This document shows positions 53,317 through 60,535 of a stretch of 64,000 nt of DNA, in pieces. The stretch spans positions 1,178,001-1,242,000 of the forward strand of contig NZ_JBHUML010000002.1 of assembly GCF_042684865.1 (NCBI RefSeq), written 5' to 3'. A program made the translations under genes and the position numbers. Within the stretch, counting starts at the first letter, position 1, and the number at the start of each line of letters is the position of its first letter. The DNA comes from Salibacterium lacus. GTDB taxonomy: Bacteria; Bacillota; Bacilli; Bacillales; Marinococcaceae. The notes under the pieces are model-generated. The model was not told the origin of the DNA and made no database searches. It worked only from the letters and a program-made list of their open reading frames with translations.

Positions 53317-54423
53317 TTATTTTGCGATGTTATTCAAATCCGGTGCTCTTTCAATAATGGAACGCATCGTTTCCCTCTTATCAAGCAGGTACTCCTCTGC
53401 TTCATCCGACGGCATATAGTTCGGAGTATAGGCGTTGTTATTGAGGTCACTTTGATATTCTTCATTTTCTGCAACCTGTGATACGGCATTGTCCAGAGCG
53501 GTCACAACATTTTCATTCACTTCTTTTGGCAGGAGGAAGAAGAATTCTTTATCAAACACAAACTCCTCGCCATCCACAGTGATTCCCTGCTCTGCCATCG
53601 TTGGAATATCATAACCTTCCACTCTTTCTCCGGCTGTGATACCAAGGAATTTCATTTTGACCTGGTCTTCCACCCCGTCTTTCGTGTACTGATTGTTCGC
53701 TCCAATCGAGCCGTGAATGATGTCGGCATTGCCGTCCCACAGTGCCTGGTCTTTATCCTGCTGGGAACCTGTCACATAAGCTTTAATCCGGTCCGAAACT
53801 TCCTGTCCAAACTCTTCCTGCACCCACAGATAATATCCATTAAATACAATTTCGGAGACACCGCCGGCTTGAATAGCTACCGTGATCTCTTCATTTGGGT
53901 TGTTCTCAAGCCATTCCGCCGATTCAGCCATCGAATCATATGGTGCATCCGCACTCGTAAGGAAAGCATTTCCCGGGTTAGTCGCTACCATCGGTCCAAT
54001 GGTGTAATTCTCTAATTCATGGCTTTGATCAAACGATCCGTATTCCACACCAAGATAAGCCATGTCATGGAAAAACATAACAGTTCTCCCGTCATTCGGT
54101 GCACTGGACAAGGCATCAAATGCCTGCACACCGCCAACTGCGTCAACCTGCATGTTCGTGTTCAAAATATCTTCTGTATACCTGCTGACAGCCTCTGCGT
54201 TTTGATACGTATCCCCACCGGTTGATGTAGAGCCGATAACCACTCTCATTCTGGAAAGATCAAGACCGGCTTCCTCTGATCCTCCTCCGCTGTCCGCTGT
54301 GGTTTCCTCACTTCCTCCTGATTCTCCGTTTCCTCCTGTTTCTTCACTTCCCGATGAATTACCGCAGGCTGTAAGAATAATCCCCAGCAAAGCCGCCATC
54401 AAAAGATAGACCATTTTTTTCAT
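53317..54423 (-). CDS. tctC: Tripartite tricarboxylate transporter substrate-binding lipoprotein TctC
   Basis: The extracellular binding protein, 368 residues. Lipobox LTACGN (Cys at about 20), then a Gly/Ser/Glu-rich tether (about 22-52), then the TctC-type domain (VVIGSTSTGGDTYQNA, then NDGRTVMFFHDMAYLG). GGGAGAGG lies before the ATG. The substrate is not shown, but its neighbours point to glucarate or a related sugar diacid. The tether is long and acidic. Confidence 0.9.
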   Translation of the reverse strand: MKKMVYLLMAALLGIILTACGNSSGSEETGGNGESGGSEETTADSGGGSEEAGLDLSRMRVVIGSTSTGGDTYQNAEAVSRYTEDILNTNMQVDAVGGVQAFDALSSAPNDGRTVMFFHDMAYLGVEYGSFDQSHELENYTIGPMVATNPGNAFLTSADAPYDSMAESAEWLENNPNEEITVAIQAGGVSEIVFNGYYLWVQEEFGQEVSDRIKAYVTGSQQDKDQALWDGNADIIHGSIGANNQYTKDGVEDQVKMKFLGITAGERVEGYDIPTMAEQGITVDGEEFVFDKEFFFLLPKEVNENVVTALDNAVSQVAENEEYQSDLNNNAYTPNYMPSDEAEEYLLDKRETMRSIIERAPDLNNIAK

Positions 54424-54487
54424 TTGTTACACCTCTCCCTTTTAAAATAAATGCCAACCCTGGAATTCCTGTGTCCCTTTACGATCA

Positions 54488-54501
54488 AAAAAGCGCTTAC
54501 A
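54488..54501 (-). promoter_or_regulatory. cre-like site (CcpA) upstream of tctC
   Basis: TGTAAGCGCTTTTT on the minus strand matches the cre consensus TGWAANCGNTNWCA except at the last two bases. It lies 65 bp before tctC, in the gap after the dehydrogenase gene. It would reduce transporter expression when glucose is present. Confidence 0.5.
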
Positions 54502-54517
54502 TTTATGCTTGAAGAAT

Positions 54518-54560
54518 AGTCTCCCCTATTTCTGGGTGGAAAAGAGAATAAGGGGAGACT
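54518..54560 (-). terminator. Inverted repeat after the dioxovalerate dehydrogenase gene
   Basis: AGTCTCCCCT/AGGGGAGACT, 10-bp perfect arms (54551-54560 with 54518-54527) and a 23-nt loop, without a U-tract. It may be a processing or attenuation hairpin rather than a complete terminator. Confidence 0.35.
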
Positions 54561-54572
54561 AACATTACCCAC

Positions 54573-56033
54573 TTACTTGACGAGAACGGTTTTTATATCG
54601 GTGAAGAATTCTTTTGCGGCTTCACCTTGTTCGCGGGAATGGGAACTGGACTGCTTCATTCCGCCAAACGGTGCCTGTAATTCTACACCGGCGCTCTCTG
54701 CATTAATTCGGACAAGACCTGCTTCCATGTCATCGATGAAGGAAAGCATTTTCTGGACATTGGTTGTGAAAATGGAGGCACTCAATCCATACTCCACGTC
54801 GTTGGCTGTTTCGATTGCTTCTTCTATCGTGTCTACCTGCATTAACGCAAGGACCGGGCCGAATATTTCTTCCTGAGCAATTGTCATGTTCGATTCAATG
54901 CCGTCAAATACTGTCGGTGCCACGAAATACCCGTTGTCATATTCTCCACCGGACAGTTTTTCCCCTCCGCAGAGAACCTTGCCGCCTTCTTCTTTTCCTG
55001 TTTCGATATAGGAGAGGACGGTACTGAGCTGGTTTTCGCTTACGCTCGGGCCCATCCATACACCCTCATTCAAGCCGTTGCCTGTGTTTATTTCTTTTAC
55101 CTTGGCAACCAATTTATCTTTAAAGGCCTCGTACACATCTTTTTGCACAATTACTCTGCTTGTTGCGGTACATTTCTGTCCGGTGGAACGGAGTCCGCCA
55201 CTGATTGTCGCATCCACTGCCTGATCGAGATCTGCATCTTCGGTAACAATGACAGGGTTTTTGCCGCCCATTTCAAGTTGATACTTGGCGCCTCTGGCAA
55301 GAGCGGACTGGCCGATCTGCTTTCCTACGCTGTTGGATCCGGTAAATGTTATACCGCCTACTTCCGGATGATCGGCAAGACCCTGGCCGATGACCGATCC
55401 AGATCCGGTTACCATGTTTACAACACCAGCAGGAAATCCTGCTTCTTCAAAACATTCAAAGATTTTGGCGCATGTTACCGCCGCTTCGGTGGCTGGCTTT
55501 AACACTACTGTATTTCCGTAAATCAAGGCCGGAGCCGTCTTCCATACCGGAATAGCTACCGGGAAGTTCCAAGGTGTGATAACACCGACAACGCCGAGTG
55601 GAGCCCGATTTGTGAACATCAACGCATCTTTATCCGTTGATGGAATCACATCCCCTGTCTTTCTCATTCCTTCTCCGGCAAAGTACCTCAGGATAGCTGC
55701 TCCACGCATGGTTTCTCCCTTTGCTTCAGGAAGTGTTTTCCCCATTTCCCGGGTCATGCACTCAGCTATATCTTCCTTGCGGCTCTCGATAATATCGGCT
55801 GCCTTATACAGATAATTTCCTCTTTCCGCACCTGATAGTTTTCTCCAGTTTCTTTTAGCTGAAGATGCAGCTGCGACAGCTTTCTCCAGATCTTCGGCCG
55901 ATGACTTCTGCACGCTTCCGACAACATCATCCAGATCAGCTGGGTTTCTGTTTGTTACACTCTCCTTTGTGTTCGAAGGAACCCATCCTCCATTTATGTA
56001 GTTCGAAAATTCGTTAAACGTTTTGACAGTCAT
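54573..56033 (-). CDS. 2,5-dioxovalerate (alpha-ketoglutarate semialdehyde) dehydrogenase
   Basis: An NAD(P)+-dependent aldehyde dehydrogenase (486 residues) that makes 2-oxoglutarate, the last step of glucarate breakdown. The nucleophile is C288 in GQKCTATSR, the base Glu254 in QLEMGGKNP, and the NAD loop TGSNSVGKQ. GGGAGGGG lies 4 nt before the ATG. Its identity as the dioxovalerate enzyme comes from its neighbour, the dehydratase, and matches the ycbD arrangement in B. subtilis. Confidence 0.88.
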   Translation of the reverse strand: MTVKTFNEFSNYINGGWVPSNTKESVTNRNPADLDDVVGSVQKSSAEDLEKAVAAASSAKRNWRKLSGAERGNYLYKAADIIESRKEDIAECMTREMGKTLPEAKGETMRGAAILRYFAGEGMRKTGDVIPSTDKDALMFTNRAPLGVVGVITPWNFPVAIPVWKTAPALIYGNTVVLKPATEAAVTCAKIFECFEEAGFPAGVVNMVTGSGSVIGQGLADHPEVGGITFTGSNSVGKQIGQSALARGAKYQLEMGGKNPVIVTEDADLDQAVDATISGGLRSTGQKCTATSRVIVQKDVYEAFKDKLVAKVKEINTGNGLNEGVWMGPSVSENQLSTVLSYIETGKEEGGKVLCGGEKLSGGEYDNGYFVAPTVFDGIESNMTIAQEEIFGPVLALMQVDTIEEAIETANDVEYGLSASIFTTNVQKMLSFIDDMEAGLVRINAESAGVELQAPFGGMKQSSSHSREQGEAAKEFFTDIKTVLVK

Positions 56034-56053
56034 GATACCCCTCCCAATTATAT

Positions 56054-56983
56054 TTAAAGTGCTGCTTCCCGGTTTGGCGGGTATTTTTTCAGTGCATCTT
56101 TCAGCACCCCGCGGAGCTCTTCATAGTGTTCTTCTTCTACTGGTGTCACCGGCGGTCTAACCGTGTTGGAAACCGGCAGACCAACTATCTCCATACCGGC
56201 TTTGATCAAGGCGACTGCGTATCCTTTCCGTTTCCTTCGAATCCGGTTAATCGGCAGTATTACATCTTCATAGATTTCCTTCACCTGATCTTCATCACCC
56301 TCCTTAAGCGCCTCATAAAATTTTCTTGAGATATGAGGTATATAGTTGGAAATCGCTGAAGAATAGCAGTTGAATCCAAGCGGGATATAAGCCGGCATTG
56401 TGACTTCGGCCATCGGCATGCCGTTCAGCCATCCCAGCCTGTCTCCAATCTCCTGTGTGAATTCAATATTGGTTTCCATATCCCCGACACCGTCTTTTAG
56501 TCCAACGACCTGCGGAAAGTCTGTCAGGCGTTTCAACGTTTCAAGCTGCAGTAACGCATTCCCCCTTTGATAAAGAATAGCGTTCAGATCCGTACTCGTA
56601 ATGATAGCTTTATAATACTCATACAGTCCTTCCTGCTCTCCCTGAATCAAGTAGGGTGGTAAAATCAAATAGCCGTCGGCCCCCTTCCTTTCGGAAATTT
56701 CAGTTTTTTTCAATGATTCTGACATATTACCGCCTATCCCTGTATAAACAGGAGCCCTTCCCCCGGTCACCGAAACAGCCAGTTCTGTCATTTCCTCGAA
56801 CTCTTCCATACCAATATTTGTACATTCTCCCGCGCCGCAGGCTACAAATATAGATTCCAGTCCTTCATCCAAAAGAAATTCAATATTTTTTGTCAAAGCT
56901 TCCTTGTCTATGTTTCCGCTTTCATTAAAGGGCGTAACTGGAAAACCGGAAATCCCTTCCGGTGCTTTTCGCTTCTCCGTCAT
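56054..56983 (-). CDS. 5-keto-4-deoxyglucarate dehydratase
   Basis: Converts 5-keto-4-deoxyglucarate to 2,5-dioxovalerate and CO2. It is a member of the DapA/NAL aldolase superfamily with 309 residues. The Schiff-base lysine is K163 in VVGLKDGVGD; IGGNMSE and ILYQRGNALL are substrate-region motifs. The ATG at 56983 has GAGG 9 nt upstream and lies one base past the stop of the regulator gene. Earlier in-frame ATGs would overlap that gene. Confidence 0.92.
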   Translation of the reverse strand: MTEKRKAPEGISGFPVTPFNESGNIDKEALTKNIEFLLDEGLESIFVACGAGECTNIGMEEFEEMTELAVSVTGGRAPVYTGIGGNMSESLKKTEISERKGADGYLILPPYLIQGEQEGLYEYYKAIITSTDLNAILYQRGNALLQLETLKRLTDFPQVVGLKDGVGDMETNIEFTQEIGDRLGWLNGMPMAEVTMPAYIPLGFNCYSSAISNYIPHISRKFYEALKEGDEDQVKEIYEDVILPINRIRRKRKGYAVALIKAGMEIVGLPVSNTVRPPVTPVEEEHYEELRGVLKDALKKYPPNREAAL

Positions 56984-56984
56984 T

Positions 56985-57713
56985 TTACTCATCCTCACTC
57001 TCTGCATTTTCTTTCTTTTTAATCGGTCGGATCAGCCTGTTTCTCGCGTGATCAAGGTGCCGGTACATGCTTGCGTGTGCTTCAATGGGATCCCGGTTTC
57101 TGAGTGCCTGGTAAATATCTTTGTGCTGCTGCAGTGTTTTTGATTTGTTCCGGTCTACAAGCGCGATGTTTTCCAGTGTTTTATCGTACATGTTCAATAG
57201 AGGATCAATAATGCCTTCAGTAATGGAATTGCTTGCGCTGTATGCAATAATCCGGTGAAACTCCCGATCTGTTTCGGAGTAATCGCCTTCAGCCGCTTCC
57301 ATGATTTCAATCGTTTCCTTCAGCCTTCTCAGATCCAGTTCCGATATTTTTTCAGCTGCCAGAGAGACGAGACCAAGTTCTTGGGAAAGGCGGGTTTCGA
57401 TAATCGTATCAATATCCCCCACAGATAGAGCCAGCATGATGCGGTAAGGTTCGCTTCCCACTTTATTTGAAAAAAACGTTCCTTCTTTTGTTTTCCTGTG
57501 GATGACACCCAGTGTTTCAAGCGAACTAAGCGCTTCCCTCAACACGGGTCTGCTTACATACATCATATCCATCAGTTCCATTTCCGGGGGGAGCTTATCA
57601 CCTGCTTTTAACTGACCGTTCATTAAGAGGCCGATGATCTGTTCAATCACCTGGCTGGCAAGTGTTTTTCGTTTAACGGATTCCATTTTTATCGGGCCGG
57701 TATCTTTACTCAA
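56985..57713 (-). CDS. GntR-family (FadR subfamily) regulator of glucarate genes
   Basis: A 242-residue transcription factor: N-terminal winged helix (about 20-80, with QIIGLLMNGQLKAGDKLPPE and SRPVLREALSSLETLGVI) and an all-helical FCD ligand domain (about 95-225). It starts at a TTG with GGAGGG 6 nt upstream; the first ATG has none. It is the first gene of the operon and probably represses it through the TTGTCTTACAA sites in its own promoter. The inducer is likely glucarate or a breakdown product. Confidence 0.9.
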   Translation of the reverse strand: MSKDTGPIKMESVKRKTLASQVIEQIIGLLMNGQLKAGDKLPPEMELMDMMYVSRPVLREALSSLETLGVIHRKTKEGTFFSNKVGSEPYRIMLALSVGDIDTIIETRLSQELGLVSLAAEKISELDLRRLKETIEIMEAAEGDYSETDREFHRIIAYSASNSITEGIIDPLLNMYDKTLENIALVDRNKSKTLQQHKDIYQALRNRDPIEAHASMYRHLDHARNRLIRPIKKKENAESEDE

Positions 57714-57775
57714 TCTGCACCCTCCCCTCTAACCTAAAAGCTTATAAAAGCCTTATTAATTATTTAGTAATTTGA

Positions 57776-57804
57776 ATTGTAAGACAAATAAACAATATAG
57801 TCAA
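57776..57804 (-). promoter_or_regulatory. SigA promoter of the glucarate operon, overlapping an operator
   Basis: TTGACT, a 17-bp spacer and TACAAT on the minus strand. The -10 lies inside the sequence TTGTCTTACAA, a GntR-type palindrome, which would let a repressor block polymerase. Confidence 0.75.
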
Positions 57805-57845
57805 TGAATTTTATTATATAATTTTTTTGTAAGACAAATAAACAA
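57777..57845. repeat. Two 19-bp direct repeats containing a GntR-type operator
   Basis: TTGTTTATTTGTCTTACAA (minus strand) occurs exactly at 57777-57795 and 57827-57845, a 50-bp period (about five helix turns). Each copy holds the palindrome TTGT-CTT-ACAA, of the FadR-subfamily operator form. This suggests cooperative binding or looping by the GntR protein. Confidence 0.7.
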
Positions 57846-57896
57846 CAAAAAAAACGGAATGAAAATCTTCTCTTCAAACCGTTTACATTTCTTTAT

Positions 57897-58322
57897 TTAA
57901 GAAGCATAAATGGTGTCGATCGGTACCTCTCTGCCATTTTCAATAATTTGAATCGTGGAGTAAGAATCATTCGAAGGCAGGCGGTAGATTCTTTGAAACC
58001 CGGCTTCTTCATTATCTTCAGCATTTGTAATATTCTCTGTTTCATAATAAATCTTCAGCTTGTTTCCCTTTGTTTCAGACACGACACTGCTGAAGATGGT
58101 ACTTTTATTATTTTCATCAGGGTGAACACCGTTTAGAAAGAGGTAGTTGTTCTTTTCGCCCGAATACATATATACTCCGTTTTCTTCTCCCATTCGGCTG
58201 ATGAAATCTTCTGTTACTGTTTGTGCTTGTTTCATCGTTACTTCCGAAAAAGACTGATCCGGATTCTGGCTGCACCCGGCAATAAAAAGAAAAAATAGTA
58301 CGCATACCGCTTGTCGTTTCAA
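57897..58322 (-). CDS. Small secreted lipoprotein
   Basis: A 141-residue protein with a lipoprotein signal peptide (lipobox FIAGCS, Cys at about 17) and an acidic soluble domain of about 120 residues (EDFISRMGEENGVYMYSGE, YYETENITNAEDNE). I know no family for it. It begins at a TTG, with AAAGGA about 12 nt upstream, a rather long spacing. It follows the AraC gene by 53 bp in the same direction and may share its transcript. Confidence 0.65.
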   Translation of the reverse strand: MKRQAVCVLFFLFIAGCSQNPDQSFSEVTMKQAQTVTEDFISRMGEENGVYMYSGEKNNYLFLNGVHPDENNKSTIFSSVVSETKGNKLKIYYETENITNAEDNEEAGFQRIYRLPSNDSYSTIQIIENGREVPIDTIYAS

Positions 58323-58375
58323 AGACTTCTGTCATCCTTTCTTTATGATTTCCTACACTGTTTCTTATTTCCAGA

Positions 58376-59221
58376 CTACCACCTTTCATTCTCAAACGAT
58401 ACCTGTGAATCATCGCGTCTGCACCTCTTTTGATATTCCTGCGGAGAGAAACCGCTGTACTGTTTAAAGAGACGGCTGAAATAGTAACTGTCTTCATATC
58501 CCACTTCCTGTGCCACCCTGAAAATCGGCATCGACGTACACTGCAGCAGTCGGCCGGCCTCTTTCATTCGTTTATGTATAATATACTGCCTCGGTGTTTT
58601 TCCTGTATAGGACTTAAAACCTTTGTAGAACGCGGAACTGCTCAGTGTTGAGCAGGACAGCAGCTTCTGCACCGGAATATCGTTATGAAAATGATGATCA
58701 ATATAATGCCGGGCTGCTTTTATCCCGCATTCAGCGCTTTTTTCTTCGGATATCTGCGCCTGCTCTATCTCTTCCATCACATGATGAAAATAAGGAACAA
58801 TCTGTGAATAATCTGATCGGTTTTCCGCCCACATTTGATGCAGCCTGTTTAGATAATACCCGGCCAGTGGATGCAGCATTTTCTCCACCACTTCTGCTTC
58901 TTCCGGGATCTTTTTCTGTTCCACACACCACGTCCCGTCTTTTTGGAACACCCGGGCTGCAGTGAAGGTTACAAATAGTATATGGGCATACGGCTGCGGA
59001 ATGATGTATAATCCACCGGTGTGATGGTTGAGAGCTTGAATGCCATCCCCTTTTTTCATGTCGACGTTGGTTTCCTGCCGGGACACTTCTCCCCTGCCAT
59101 CGATTATATACATAACAACCGAGTCACCAGGCTTTCCGCTGGTCCCGGCCCACCAGAACGCGTTCGTCATTTTTTCGGCCTGAATGTCTGTTATATCGAA
59201 AACATGATGCAGCATCCCCAT
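58376..59221 (-). CDS. AraC-family regulator, Fur-controlled
   Basis: A 281-residue regulator with an N-terminal cupin-like sensing domain (about 1-150) and a C-terminal double helix-turn-helix (about 180-280: IKAARHYIDHHFHNDIPVQK and IFRVAQEVGYEDSYYFSRLFKQY). The ATG at 59221 has AAAAGGGG 7 nt upstream. A perfect-spacing promoter overlaps a Fur box directly upstream, so it is probably iron-regulated like Btr of B. subtilis. It is not known whether it controls siderophore genes; none are in the window. Confidence 0.85.
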   Translation of the reverse strand: MGMLHHVFDITDIQAEKMTNAFWWAGTSGKPGDSVVMYIIDGRGEVSRQETNVDMKKGDGIQALNHHTGGLYIIPQPYAHILFVTFTAARVFQKDGTWCVEQKKIPEEAEVVEKMLHPLAGYYLNRLHQMWAENRSDYSQIVPYFHHVMEEIEQAQISEEKSAECGIKAARHYIDHHFHNDIPVQKLLSCSTLSSSAFYKGFKSYTGKTPRQYIIHKRMKEAGRLLQCTSMPIFRVAQEVGYEDSYYFSRLFKQYSGFSPQEYQKRCRRDDSQVSFENERW

Positions 59222-59253
59222 ACTTGAACCCCTTTTTCTAACATTTCTTAATT

Positions 59254-59272
59254 GATAATGATAATCAATTAC
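59254..59272. promoter_or_regulatory. Fur box at the AraC gene
   Basis: GATAATGATAATCAATTAC matches the 19-bp Fur consensus GATAATGATAATCATTATC at 16 positions. It lies immediately downstream of the AraC promoter -10, over the transcription start. Confidence 0.75.
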
Positions 59273-59273
59273 A

Positions 59274-59302
59274 ATTATACAATACACAGCTGATATTGAC
59301 AA
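59274..59302 (-). promoter_or_regulatory. SigA promoter of the AraC gene
   Basis: TTGTCA, a 17-bp spacer and TATAAT on the minus strand. The Fur box lies next to it. Confidence 0.75.
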
Positions 59303-59330
59303 AAGACGACCTTTTTGCAAAGGGCCGCCT
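59301..59330 (-). terminator. Hairpin after the Fur-controlled secreted protein gene
   Basis: An imperfect GGCGGCCCTTT/AAAAGGTCGTC hairpin (about 11 pairs with G-U) is followed by TTTTGTC on the minus strand. It overlaps the -35 region of the AraC gene, which lies downstream in the same direction. Confidence 0.45.
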
Positions 59331-59346
59331 TCTGCCTCATGTGCCG

Positions 59347-60372
59347 CTATTTTGTTGTTACAGCGAGAATCGAATCATCCGGATCCAGATACATTGTAAC
59401 CGAGCCTTCCAGGTCTTCTGCCACATCCGAGTCAAAGGACGTTGTATCTCCATCCGCTTCCACAAATAAACCGGCATACTCATAATTGCTTCCATTCATA
59501 TCAATGGATTCTTCAAAGATTCTTTCAAGTGGACCTTTTAGTGTCTGATTGTAAACTTCAGCAACACCTTCTTCTTCATTAAACAAGAGCATGTCTCCCT
59601 GCTTCAGATCATCCAACGTTATTCTTTCGTTGTTTTTCACAATCAGAAAAGAAGCAAGGTCCAGCTCCTGACTCACTCCCGTCACCGTCGTCCCCTGTTT
59701 CTTCTCTACAAGGAGATGATGCGGCATATTGAATTGACCAACAAAGGAATCATCACGGTCCAGCTCTTCTTCGGATACCATTTCGTACGATACCATTTCA
59801 TTACTGCCGTTCATTTTGACATGCATGTCTTTATTAAAGGCATGGATGAGATCCAGCCCGTCCGGCACCGTTAGTGTTTTTGATTCCTCTCCCGACGTCA
59901 GTGTTACCTGCCGTTCTTTTACGTCTTCAGCATCCATGTTCTCAATCTTCATTTCATCCATGAATTGCGTCCGGTGAACGAGATTCGTCAATGTCTCTTT
60001 CCCCGTATGTATTTTCATTGTATAATCCTGAAGGTGTTCCAGTTCGGCAGAGCGGTACATATGAAGCACAGCGCCGGTCCCGTCTTCATTCATATCCACT
60101 CTTTTCACACCTTTTCTCTCCCGCGAAAGGTCGTGTACAACTTGAACATCAAAGCGGTCGAATGACTCCACTTGACGGGTGAACGTTACCTCAATCACAC
60201 TCCCTCCGTGATTTAAAGCCTGGACACTGCTGATCGCTGTTTTATTCACTGCTTCTGCTTCATTCCCTTCAGATTCCGAGGCCTGTACCGCCGCGGTAAG
60301 CCATCCTGCCAAAATAATACTGATAAGTGCTGATACCATTACTTTTGGATTCCAGATTATTGTTGTATTCAT
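59347..60372 (-). CDS. Secreted protein of unknown function, Fur-controlled
   Basis: A 341-residue exported protein: signal peptide of about 31 residues (WLTAAVQASES), then an acidic, mostly beta-rich mature part with no cysteines and no known motif. The early segment (ISSVQALNHGGSVIEVTFTR) resembles the Ig-like/SbsA-type repeats seen in surface proteins of Bacillaceae, but this is weak. GGGGGAG lies 5 nt before the ATG. A near-perfect Fur box precedes it. It lies upstream of the AraC gene in the same direction. Confidence 0.7.
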   Translation of the reverse strand: MNTTIIWNPKVMVSALISIILAGWLTAAVQASESEGNEAEAVNKTAISSVQALNHGGSVIEVTFTRQVESFDRFDVQVVHDLSRERKGVKRVDMNEDGTGAVLHMYRSAELEHLQDYTMKIHTGKETLTNLVHRTQFMDEMKIENMDAEDVKERQVTLTSGEESKTLTVPDGLDLIHAFNKDMHVKMNGSNEMVSYEMVSEEELDRDDSFVGQFNMPHHLLVEKKQGTTVTGVSQELDLASFLIVKNNERITLDDLKQGDMLLFNEEEGVAEVYNQTLKGPLERIFEESIDMNGSNYEYAGLFVEADGDTTSFDSDVAEDLEGSVTMYLDPDDSILAVTTK

Positions 60373-60425
60373 TTCTACTCCCCCTATTTTATCTTATGGA
60401 AATTTTCCTCTGCCCTCCCTTAAAT

Positions 60426-60444
60426 GATATTGAAAATCATTATC
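60426..60444. promoter_or_regulatory. Fur box upstream of the secreted protein gene
   Basis: GATATTGAAAATCATTATC matches the 19-bp Fur consensus at 17 positions. It lies 54 bp before the ATG in an AT-rich promoter region. Confidence 0.8.
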
Positions 60445-60535
60445 ATCTAATATGATAAAATAAAAAACACCCATGGAGGAATGGATGTTTTTATTTCATT
60501 CATGGACTTTTTTTGCGGATGGTCTTTCCTTTTGT

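Noticed and set aside
57777..57845. CRISPR-like direct repeats
   Set aside because: Only two copies in a promoter region, no array and no cas genes; the content fits a GntR operator.
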